NCBI RefSeq assembly: GCF_946223165.1
Contig: NZ_CAMIBP010000039.1
Span: 1 to 19,268, forward strand
Direction of reading: 5' to 3'
Source: an uncultured Corynebacterium sp.
Lineage (GTDB): Bacteria; Actinomycetota; Actinomycetes; Mycobacteriales; Mycobacteriaceae
Length of the DNA stretch: 19,268 nucleotides
Shown: one piece after another, positions 1-9,653 of the stretch
Position numbering within the stretch: position 1 is the stretch's first letter
Layout: the number at the start of each line of letters is the position of its first letter
Program-made: the position numbers and the translations under genes
The notes under the pieces: model-generated
The model's input: the letters and a program-made list of their open reading frames with translations, nothing else
What the model was told of the DNA's origin: nothing
Database searches by the model: none

Positions 1-3013
<3,013 letters not shown>

Positions 3014-3081
3014 GTAATGTCTCCCTTTCGTCCTCTTTCGTTAGAGGCATTGATGGCTTTTAAGAATGAAGTTCTATATGC

Positions 3082-3103
3082 CCCGCGCCCGTGAAGGCGC
3101 GGG
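3082..3103 (-). promoter_or_regulatory. GC-rich hairpin in the rpoB-rpoC spacer
   Basis: On the transcribed strand CCCGCGCC and GGCGCGGG form a perfect 8-bp stem around the 6-nt loop TTCACG. It begins about 24 bases after the rpoB stop and ends about 68 bases before the rpoC start. The bases after the stem (GCATATAG) contain no U-run, so an ordinary intrinsic terminator is unlikely. A partial attenuator, an RNA-processing or stability element, or a pause signal that sets the beta to beta' ratio are all possible. The hairpin is seen directly; its role is inferred. Confidence 0.6.
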
Positions 3104-3126
3104 ACCGGAAAGGCGTTCGCGGTGCC

Positions 3127-6100
3127 TTAGGCGATGTTGTCGGCGTCGGAGCGCTCGTCGCGGGACAGGTTGATGCCCAGGGACGGCGAGTCCATGTCGT
3201 CATCGTCGGAGCCGGACAATTCCATCGGCGTGCCGTCGGTGGAGAGGACCTCCACGTTAAGGCACAGGGACTGCAGCTCCTTGAGAAGGACCTTGAAGGA
3301 CTCCGGGATGCCCGGATCCGGGATGTTATCGCCCTTGACGATGGCCTCGTAGACCTTGACGCGGCCGACCACGTCATCCGACTTGATGGTCAGGAGCTCC
3401 TGCAGGGTGTAGGCAGCGCCGTAAGCCTGCATTGCCCACACCTCCATCTCACCGAAGCGCTGGCCACCGAACTGGGCCTTACCACCCAGCGGCTGCTGGG
3501 TAATCATGGAGTAAGGACCGGTGGAACGGGCGTGAATCTTCTCATCGACCAAGTGGTGCAGCTTGAGCATGTACATGTAGCCGACAGAGATCGGGTACTT
3601 GTATGGCTCGCCCGAGCGGCCGTCGAAAAGCGTGGCCTTGCCGTGCTCATCCACCAGCACATCGCCGTCGCGGTTAGGACGGGAAGAAGCCAGCAGGCGC
3701 TCGATCTCGTGGTTGGTAGCACCGTCGAAGACCGGGGTAGCGGTCAAGGAATCCGCAGGAACGTCATAGAGCTCTTCCGGCAGGGTCTTGAGCAGCTCGG
3801 CGTTCTTCGGATCCTCGGTATCAACCTTCCAGCCGGCGTGTGCCAGCCAGCCCAAGTGAACCTCGAGGACCTGGCCAATGTTCATACGACGCGGCACACC
3901 GTGGGTGTTAAGCAGGATGTCCACCGGGGTGCCGTCTTCCATGAACGGCATATCCTCTGGCGGCAGAATCTTGCCCACAACACCCTTGTTGCCGTGGCGG
4001 CCGGCCATCTTATCGCCGTCCTGGATCTTGCGCTTCTGGGCAACGTAGACACGAATCATCTCGTTGACGCCAGGGGCCAGATCGTCATCATCGTCGCGGG
4101 AGAAGCGAGCAACGCCAATGACCTTGCCTACCTCACCGTGCGGCACCTTCATGGAGGTATCGCGGACCTCGCGGGCCTTCTCGCCGAAGATGGCGCGCAG
4201 CAGGCGCTCCTCCGGGGTCAGCTCGGTCTCACCCTTCGGGGTGACCTTACCCACCAGGATGTCGCCGGCGCGGACGTCGGCACCGATGCGGATGATGCCG
4301 CGCTCGTCCAGGTCGCTCAGGACGTCCTCGGAGACGTTCGGGATCTCGCGGGTGATTTCCTCGGCGCCCAGCTTGGTATCGCGGGCATCGATCTCGTGCT
4401 CCTCGATGTGGACGGAGGTCAGGATGTCCTCTTCCACGATGCGCTGGTTGAGGATGATGGCGTCCTCGTAGTTGTGGCCTTCCCACGGCATGAATGCGAC
4501 GAGGAGGTTGCGGCCCAGGGCCATCTCGCCGTTGTGGGTACCCGGACCATCGGCCAGCACCTGGCCGGCCTCGACGCGGTCACCGATGTTGACGAGCGGG
4601 GTCTGGTTGTAGTTCGTGCCCTGGTTGGTGCGCTCGAACTTGCGCAGCATGTAGGTATCGCGCTTGCCCTCGTCGTCCATGATGGTGATCATGTCGGCGG
4701 AGACGTTCTCCACCACGCCCGCCTTCGGGGTGATGATGAGGTCGCCAGCATCGTAAGCGGCGCGCTGCTCCATGCCGGTGCCGACGAACGGCGACTCGGA
4801 ACGGACCAGCGGCACGGCCTGGCGCTGCATGTTCGCGCCCATGAGGGCACGGTTAGCATCGTCGTGCTCGAGGAACGGAATCATGGCGGTTGCCACAGAG
4901 ACCATCTGGCGCGGGGACACGTCCACGTAGTCGACGCCGGAGGCGTCGGTCACTCCGATGTCGCCGTCCTTGAGACGGACCTCGATACGCTCCGCGGTGA
5001 TGGTGCCGTCGGCGTCGCGCTCGATTTCGGCCTGTGCGATGGCGTAACGGTCTTCCTCATCAGCGGTGAGGTAGACGACCTCGTCGGTCACCTTGCCGTC
5101 AACGACCTTGCGGTACGGCGTCTCGATGAAGCCGAAGGGGTTCACTCGGGCGTAGGACGCCAGCGAGCCGATGAGGCCAATGTTCGGGCCTTCCGGAGTC
5201 TCAATCGGGCACATGCGGCCGTAGTGCGACGGGTGAACGTCACGGACCTCGATGCCGGCGCGCTCACGGGACAGACCGCCCGGGCCCAGTGCGGACAGGC
5301 GGCGCTTGTGGGTGAGACCGGACAGCGAGTTGTTCTGGTCCATGAACTGGGACAACTGGGAGGTACCGAAGAACTCGCGGATGGCAGCGGAGACCGGGCG
5401 GACGTTGATGAGGGAGGTCGGGGTGATCGACTCCGCGTCCTGGGTGGTCATGCGCTCGCGGACGACGCGCTCCATGCGGGAGAGGCCGACGCGGACCTGG
5501 TTCTGGATCAGCTCGCCCACGGTGCGCAGACGACGGTTACCGAAGTGGTCAATGTCGTCAGTGTTGAGCGGGATCATCTCGCCGTTGGGGGCCAGCATCT
5601 CGCGCTCGCCGGCGTGCAGGCGGACCAGGTACTCCAGGGTGACAGCGATGTCTTCCTCGGTCAGGGTCATGAGACCATCGTGGTCGCCGCCCAGGCCGAG
5701 CTTGCGGTTGACCTTGTAGCGGCCCACGCGCGCCAGGTCGTAACGCTTGGCACGGAAGAACGAGTTATCGAGGAGAGCCTGTGCGAGATCGCGGGTCGGC
5801 TGCTCGCCCGGACGCTGCTTGCGGTAGATCTCCAGCAAGGCCTCGTCCGTGTTGGACACGCCGTCCGACTCGAGGGTGGACATCATGAGCTCGGAGAAAC
5901 CGAAGCGCTCACGGATCTGTTCCTCGGACCAGCCGAGGGCCTTGAGCAGCACGGTCACCGGCTGGCGACGCTTGCGGTCGATGCGGACACCGACGGTGTC
6001 GCGCTTGTCCACATCGAACTCCAGCCAGGCACCGCGGGACGGGATGACCTTGACGGCGTGGAGGGGACGCTCGGTGGACTTATCGATGGACTGATCGAAG

Positions 6101-6651
6101 TAGACACCCGGGGAACGGACGAGCTGCGACACGATGACGCGCTCAGTGCCGTTGACGATGAAGGTGCCCTTGTCGGTCATCATCGGGAAGTCACCGATGA
6201 AGACGGTCTGGGACTTGATCTCCTGAGTCTCGTTGTTAATGAACTCGGCCGTCACGTACAGCGGACGGGAGTAGTTGATGTCCTTTTCCTTGCACTCATC
6301 AACCGTGTACTTGGCTTCCTGCAAGTCCGGCTTCGAGAGGGAAAGGGACATGTTGCCGGAGTAATCCTGGATCGGAGAAAGCTCCTCCAGGATGTCTTCC
6401 AGGCCACTGGTGATGCGGGCCTCGGGGCCACGCTCTTCCTGCTGCTTCTCACGCCACTCGGGCGTGCCGATGAGCCATGCGTAGGAATCAAGTTGTACGT
6501 CAAGGAGGCCCGGGACAGTGATCGGCTCACTGATCTTCGCGAACGAGTATCGCTTCGGGGCTCCTGGGATGTTAGCCACTGACTTGGTCTGGCGCGAGAC
6601 TGCCAAGATGGGTCCTTCCAGCACCTCACGCGGAGCCGGGTAATCAACCAC
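3127..6651 (-). CDS. rpoB: RNA polymerase subunit beta (RpoB)
   Basis: Beta subunit of core RNA polymerase and target of rifampicin. The full-length product of 1174 residues is close to the ~1165 of other corynebacteria. Landmarks include EELSPIQDYSGNMSL near residues 89-103, the rifampicin region at residues 431-457 (positions 5281-5361), SHYGRMCPIETPEGPNIG, and GRHGNKGVVGKILP in the second half. The resistance hot spots are wild type: Asp438, His448 and Ser453 correspond to E. coli 516, 526 and 531. The start is uncertain. The longest frame begins at GTG 6651 behind only a weak CAGG. Codon 10 (GTG, 6624) begins VLEGPILAVSRQ, which matches the N-terminus of C. glutamicum RpoB as I recall it, but has no Shine-Dalgarno. 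Transcription probably starts near 6797, giving a long leader. rpoC follows 113 bp downstream. Confidence 0.98.
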   Translation of the reverse strand: MVDYPAPREVLEGPILAVSRQTKSVANIPGAPKRYSFAKISEPITVPGLLDVQLDSYAWLIGTPEWREKQQEERGPEARITSGLEDILEELSPIQDYSGNMSLSLSKPDLQEAKYTVDECKEKDINYSRPLYVTAEFINNETQEIKSQTVFIGDFPMMTDKGTFIVNGTERVIVSQLVRSPGVYFDQSIDKSTERPLHAVKVIPSRGAWLEFDVDKRDTVGVRIDRKRRQPVTVLLKALGWSEEQIRERFGFSELMMSTLESDGVSNTDEALLEIYRKQRPGEQPTRDLAQALLDNSFFRAKRYDLARVGRYKVNRKLGLGGDHDGLMTLTEEDIAVTLEYLVRLHAGEREMLAPNGEMIPLNTDDIDHFGNRRLRTVGELIQNQVRVGLSRMERVVRERMTTQDAESITPTSLINVRPVSAAIREFFGTSQLSQFMDQNNSLSGLTHKRRLSALGPGGLSRERAGIEVRDVHPSHYGRMCPIETPEGPNIGLIGSLASYARVNPFGFIETPYRKVVDGKVTDEVVYLTADEEDRYAIAQAEIERDADGTITAERIEVRLKDGDIGVTDASGVDYVDVSPRQMVSVATAMIPFLEHDDANRALMGANMQRQAVPLVRSESPFVGTGMEQRAAYDAGDLIITPKAGVVENVSADMITIMDDEGKRDTYMLRKFERTNQGTNYNQTPLVNIGDRVEAGQVLADGPGTHNGEMALGRNLLVAFMPWEGHNYEDAIILNQRIVEEDILTSVHIEEHEIDARDTKLGAEEITREIPNVSEDVLSDLDERGIIRIGADVRAGDILVGKVTPKGETELTPEERLLRAIFGEKAREVRDTSMKVPHGEVGKVIGVARFSRDDDDDLAPGVNEMIRVYVAQKRKIQDGDKMAGRHGNKGVVGKILPPEDMPFMEDGTPVDILLNTHGVPRRMNIGQVLEVHLGWLAHAGWKVDTEDPKNAELLKTLPEELYDVPADSLTATPVFDGATNHEIERLLASSRPNRDGDVLVDEHGKATLFDGRSGEPYKYPISVGYMYMLKLHHLVDEKIHARSTGPYSMITQQPLGGKAQFGGQRFGEMEVWAMQAYGAAYTLQELLTIKSDDVVGRVKVYEAIVKGDNIPDPGIPESFKVLLKELQSLCLNVEVLSTDGTPMELSGSDDDDMDSPSLGINLSRDERSDADNIA

Positions 6652-6734
6652 TCATGCCTGTGATTGGCCCGAAACCGCTGGTAGATTTAGCAATTGTTCT
6701 GCTGTGGAACCACCGTACGCAAAGCCCACAAAAT

Positions 6735-6765
6735 CACCTTGTCAAATGGGTTTTTGAACAAGGTG
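6735..6765 (-). promoter_or_regulatory. Inverted repeat in the rpoB leader
   Basis: CACCTTGT at 6735-6742 pairs with ACAAGGTG at 6758-6765. The stem extends inward by CAAA against TTTG with a one-base bulge, giving about 12 pairs around a short loop. If transcription starts near 6797, the element lies in the untranslated leader some 85 bases before the rpoB start. On the rpoB strand the stem is followed by ATTTTG, which is only weakly terminator-like. It could be an attenuator, an RNA stability element, or a protein-binding dyad overlapping a promoter, since it contains TTGACA on the minus strand at 6740-6745. Confidence 0.5.
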
Positions 6766-6803
6766 TCAAGGTCCTGCGCAAAATGATTCCAGCGCAACGA
6801 AAC

Positions 6804-6832
6804 AGCCTAGCCGATTTGGGCATACTTGTCTA
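6804..6832 (-). promoter_or_regulatory. Candidate rpoB promoter
   Basis: On the minus strand TAGACA (6827-6832) is followed, after exactly 17 bases, by TAGGCT (6804-6809). This fits a housekeeping sigma-A promoter with a corynebacterial TANNNT-type -10. It predicts transcription from about 6797 and a leader of about 145 nt. A second TTGACA at 6740-6745 has no good -10 at 17-18 bases (TTGCGT or TGCGTA). Called by eye from motif and spacing only. Confidence 0.4.
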
Positions 6833-7104
6833 GTACAAATGCCGGGCAAGTGCAACTATCGGCCGCAGGCCGGACACGCGGGGGCCAGATGCGGGCACCG
6901 AACACAGGGCCCGGATACAGCAGGAATCCGCCGGGGTGCGGGATACACCGCCGAAATATACCACCGCCCCCCACGCCCCCTCCGCAACACGCCGAAACCT
7001 CGTCACTTCCCTGCTCCTCCCTCCGCGGCGCACATTCGCCTCATTGCCACCGCACGGCACAACCGACACCAGACCGGGGTACTGGGGATTGACCTCGCGC
7101 AAGC

Positions 7105-7110
7105 TAAGAT
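7105..7110 (+). promoter_or_regulatory. Candidate -10 box giving a leaderless DUF3068 mRNA
   Basis: TAAGAT lies eight bases before the ATG at 7119, which would put the transcript start at or within about two bases of the start codon. There is no Shine-Dalgarno between the box and the ATG (GGTGCACC). No convincing -35 is present at 17 bases, which is common for corynebacterial promoters. Leaderless transcripts are frequent in corynebacteria and mycobacteria. Confidence 0.45.
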
Positions 7111-7118
7111 GGTGCACC

Positions 7119-8075
7119 ATGTTGCCTGCTTCCCGAGTCTTGTCCTCGTTACTCCTTGGAGTCGGCGTCGCCGGCGTCGCGGCAGGCGTGGCCGTCCCCT
7201 CCTTCATCAATGAGCAGCCTTCTCTGCCACTGAACCTGGAGGACACCACGTGGACGATAACGGATGAGAACGCCTCCACGCGCCTTGTTCAGGACGGCCG
7301 CCAGATCAACGTCCCGGTAACCGCGCAGTGGCACGTCGCCCTCCAGGAGCCCGCGGACGAGGACACGGTGACGCTGCGCGTCGGCTCTTCGTGGATGCGC
7401 TCCAGCCAGCAGGCCGAGGCCGACCGCCTCATTCAGGCAGAGGTGCTCACGTATCCCATGGATCGTCTCACGGGCGAGGCCACGGGGGACGGCACCCTCA
7501 CCCATACTCTTGGCTCCCCCACCACGAATGTTGCAATGAGCGGCGTGTGGTTCAAGTTCCCGTCCAACGCGCAAAAGACCACGTACGACGTGTACGACGA
7601 CACCCTGCGCGGCACGGCACCGGCGGTCTTCGAATCCGAGACCGAGCTGGACGGCCGGACCGTCTACGTCTACCACCAGGACGTGGAGCCGACGAACATC
7701 GCCAAGCGCTACGCAGGTACGTTTACCACGATCGCGCACACCAATGACGCGGGCGAGGAAGAACGCGGATACCTGTACCACTCCGCCTCCCGCGACTTCT
7801 ATGTCGACGCGCAGACCGGGTTGGTCGTCGACATGGACGTGTCCATCAAGGACTTCTACGGCACGGATGCCGGTGACGAGCTAGAGAACGCACTGACGTT
7901 TACCGGCTCCATCTCCGAGGACGACACAGCCCACTTCCTCGCCGAGACCAAAAAGTTCCACCACCCCGCGCTTATCGACGCCATCCGCTGGGGCCTCATC
8001 GGAGCAGGCGCGCTCCTCTCGCTCATCGCCCTCATCGGCGTCTTCGGCGGCGTGAGCCGCTCGCGCCGCGGCTAG
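7119..8075 (+). CDS. DUF3068 family membrane-anchored envelope protein
   Basis: A 318-residue protein with an N-terminal hydrophobic segment (about 8-28), a long extracytoplasmic domain rich in beta-type sequence (about 30-285), and a second membrane helix (about 289-311) ending in the basic tail SRSRRG. The overall plan and the block WFKFPSNAQKTTYDVYD (144-160) match DUF3068, a family largely confined to Corynebacteriales and often auto-named 'porin PorA family', although it does not look like a porin. As I recall, a C. glutamicum and an M. smegmatis member have been linked to lipomannan/lipoarabinomannan maturation; whether that holds here is inference. The ATG at 7119 is chosen because the hydrophobic segment begins right after it; an upstream ATG at 6936 would add an implausible 61-residue leader. 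The gene is divergent from rpoB and convergent with the PanC-like gene, so it is probably monocistronic. Confidence 0.85.
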   Translation: MLPASRVLSSLLLGVGVAGVAAGVAVPSFINEQPSLPLNLEDTTWTITDENASTRLVQDGRQINVPVTAQWHVALQEPADEDTVTLRVGSSWMRSSQQAEADRLIQAEVLTYPMDRLTGEATGDGTLTHTLGSPTTNVAMSGVWFKFPSNAQKTTYDVYDDTLRGTAPAVFESETELDGRTVYVYHQDVEPTNIAKRYAGTFTTIAHTNDAGEEERGYLYHSASRDFYVDAQTGLVVDMDVSIKDFYGTDAGDELENALTFTGSISEDDTAHFLAETKKFHHPALIDAIRWGLIGAGALLSLIALIGVFGGVSRSRRG

Positions 8076-8090
8076 CCCGACGCGGCTTTC
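8065..8090 (+). terminator. Candidate terminator of the DUF3068 gene
   Basis: GCCGCG (8065-8070) and CGCGGC (8081-8086) form a 6-bp GC stem around a 10-nt loop that includes the DUF3068 stop codon. It is followed by TTTCAGTTCT, a modest U-tract. A second GC hairpin, GCGCGG-CGTG-CCGCGC, follows at 8103-8118 inside the convergent PanC-like gene and could assist. The gap to that gene's stop is only 13 bp, so any terminator must overlap coding sequence. On the minus strand neither stem has a good U-run. Confidence 0.4.
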
Positions 8091-8988
8091 AGTTCTCGCC
8101 TCGCGCGGCGTGCCGCGCCGCTTCTTGCTGGGACTGATACTCCTCAAGATTGCGGAAGCCAATACCCAGGGGCAGGCCCACGTTGTCCATAAGGCGAACG
8201 CCGCCGATGGTGGCCGCCACCAGCAAGCGGGCATCACCCTGCTCCGGCGCGGGACCCAAATCACGGCCGCGTACCTCGAGGTAATCAGGAACCACTCCCG
8301 CGGCGTCAAGGACCGAGCGCGCCACCTCGATAACTGCTGCGGCACCGGACTCCGCGGCGTGGGCGCCCGCGGTCAGTGCGGCCGAAAGCGCCTCGGCCGC
8401 GCCGCGATCCGCCGGGGCCACACATGCGTTCCGCAGGCTGACCGGGACGCCGTCCGGCATGCGCACCGTGGGGACTCCCTGAATCCGCACCGCGAGGTTC
8501 AGGTCATGCACCGCCGCGTTCGTGTCGAGCAGCAGCTCGTAATCCTTCTCCCCCATGAGCACGTCGGTGGGTGTCACGGCGCCGATGAGCGCCAAGACCC
8601 GAGTGAGCTCCTCGGCGCGGTCGTCAACGCTGGAAAGGCCATGATCCGGGGGCACGACGAGCGTGCGCGTCACTCGACCCTCTGCCGCACCGCCCCCGCC
8701 GTCCGCAGCGTGAGTTCCGCCCTCAGCGGCGCCGTAGTGGTACACCACGTCGACGCCCTCGGCCGCCAGCAGCTCCTGATCCTCTGGCGTCACGGTATGC
8801 AGCGCCACTACGACGATGGCGCCGCGGTGTGCCTTGGCCGCACGGACGAGGGCGATGTGGCCGGCGTGGACGCCCGCGCCCAAGGGCACGAGGGCCACCG
8901 GACGCCCCGTCTTCCGAAAGGCGGAAGAAATCATGCGTACGCGAGCCACATCCTTTTCGACCGTCGCTCGTCCCAGCTCAAAACTCAT
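8089..8988 (-). CDS. panC: Divergent pantoate--beta-alanine ligase-like protein (PanC family)
   Basis: A 299-residue member of the PanC nucleotidyltransferase fold. PanC makes pantothenate from pantoate, beta-alanine and ATP. Here the HxGH motif is intact (His41, His44 in VHAGH), GEKDY is present (146-150), RN of the SSRN motif survives (SLRN, 184-187), and RLMDN (265-269) resembles the family C-terminus. However, PTMG is changed to PLGA, the segment around IFVNPLQF and the DxYPR region is gone (VALHTVTPEDQ), RPGHF is not recognisable, the second Gln of KDYQQ is Leu152, and a Gly/Ala-rich stretch occupies 86-104. The pantoate-binding glutamines known from M. tuberculosis PanC (Gln72, Gln164) are therefore missing. 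The ATG at 8988 is preceded by GGAGGAG at five bases and overlaps the upstream stop as ATGA. Family membership is clear; true PanC activity is doubtful. Confidence 0.85.
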   Translation of the reverse strand: MSFELGRATVEKDVARVRMISSAFRKTGRPVALVPLGAGVHAGHIALVRAAKAHRGAIVVVALHTVTPEDQELLAAEGVDVVYHYGAAEGGTHAADGGGGAAEGRVTRTLVVPPDHGLSSVDDRAEELTRVLALIGAVTPTDVLMGEKDYELLLDTNAAVHDLNLAVRIQGVPTVRMPDGVPVSLRNACVAPADRGAAEALSAALTAGAHAAESGAAAVIEVARSVLDAAGVVPDYLEVRGRDLGPAPEQGDARLLVAATIGGVRLMDNVGLPLGIGFRNLEEYQSQQEAARHAARGEN

Positions 8989-9653
8989 CGTGTCTCCTCC
9001 TGCAGCGCCCACATCTCCATATCTTCGCGTTCCTCCACCTCTCCGTAGCGGCGGGCGGCCTCCACGTAGGCGCGCCGCAGACCGGGCTCGTCCACGTGCG
9101 CGTAGCCCGCGATGACGGCGTGGACGTCGGCATCAGCCCCCACATCCGTCTCCTCATCCATGAGAAGGCGGACATCGTGCCGCGCGCTCTCCGCCAGGCT
9201 GGTGAGCATCTGCGCGTAGGCCAGGCGCGCCGCGAGCACCCCACGCTCGGCGTCCGTCTTGGCCACTCCCGTGGCACCCATCTCCCCCAAGATGAGACCG
9301 GCGATGGTCTCGCCTAACTCATCGAGAGTCGTCACCGCCCAGCGCTGCACGCTCACCGGCGATGCCGCGATGACGACGGCGCCGCGCGTCTCAAGGTCGT
9401 CGAGGACCTGCACCCCGAGTGAGAGACAGGTGTGAATGACGATCTGGCCGGGGCGCACGGTAGGGGCAAGCAGCTCCACGGCGCCGGGAAGCCTGGCCTC
9501 GTCAACGGCGAGTATGAGTGCCTCGCAGCTGGCGGCGTCGGCAAGCACGACGACGGGGACCACGGTGTGACCCGCCGCCTGCATGCCGGCGGCAAGCTCA
9601 TGGCCGGCGGGCGAATTCCCAAACAGGCCCACCCGCATCCGGGGAGCCGGCAC
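8985..9653 (-). CDS. Short Rossmann-like DUF2520 family protein
   Basis: A 222-residue protein in the position of M. tuberculosis Rv3603c, which is about 300 residues. The N-terminus has a beta-alpha-beta look, with a glycine loop GLFGNSPAGHELAAGM (9-24), and a later strand IVIHT (71-75) sits where the family has a VVHTSG-type strand. The C-terminal half (about 110-222) is helical, ending in an acidic tail. The family's HPxxxF-type block after the HTSG strand reads AASPVSVQRW here, so cofactor or substrate binding may be altered. The GTG start at 9653 is supported by AGAAGGG upstream and overlaps the preceding TAG by one base (TAGTG); an in-frame ATG at 9638 is the alternative. The stop overlaps the panC-like ATG as ATGA. 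Product function is not known. Confidence 0.75.
   Translation of the reverse strand: MPAPRMRVGLFGNSPAGHELAAGMQAAGHTVVPVVVLADAASCEALILAVDEARLPGAVELLAPTVRPGQIVIHTCLSLGVQVLDDLETRGAVVIAASPVSVQRWAVTTLDELGETIAGLILGEMGATGVAKTDAERGVLAARLAYAQMLTSLAESARHDVRLLMDEETDVGADADVHAVIAGYAHVDEPGLRRAYVEAARRYGEVEEREDMEMWALQEETR

Larger units (their letters stand above)
6652..7118. other. Intergenic region between divergent rpoB and the DUF3068 gene
   Basis: This 467-bp stretch holds no convincing gene. The rpoB-proximal part (6652-6835) is less GC-rich and carries the candidate rpoB promoter and leader stem-loop listed separately. The part at 6840-7100 is GC-rich with C-runs on the plus strand (6967-6980), a short palindrome CGGCC-GCA-GGCCG at 6860-6872, and the heptamer GGATACA twice (near 6913 and 6941). 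Short open frames cross it on both strands, but they lack good ribosome sites and have no recognisable protein features. A small RNA cannot be excluded by eye. Confidence 0.7.

Noticed and set aside
5281..5361. Possible rifampicin-resistance changes in RpoB
   Set aside because: Asp438, His448 and Ser453 are all wild type and the block matches sensitive corynebacteria.
3091..6582. 1163-codon open frame on the plus strand antisense to rpoB
   Set aside because: Same cause. Strong codon bias in rpoB removes stops from the complementary frame; the translation resembles no known family.
6740..6745. TTGACA on the minus strand as the main rpoB -35 box
   Set aside because: At 17-18 bases the -10 position reads TTGCGT or TGCGTA, a poor match. 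The TAGACA/TAGGCT pair upstream fits better, although both are unproven.
6830..7279. 149-codon minus-strand frame and a 124-codon plus-strand frame (6839-7213) in the intergenic region
   Set aside because: Both run into the DUF3068 coding region, have no Shine-Dalgarno and give Arg/Pro-rich sequence without recognisable features.
8110..9048. Open frames on the plus strand opposite the PanC-like and DUF2520-like genes
   Set aside because: Arg/His/Ala-rich translations with no start signal; the minus-strand genes have good ribosome sites and family motifs.
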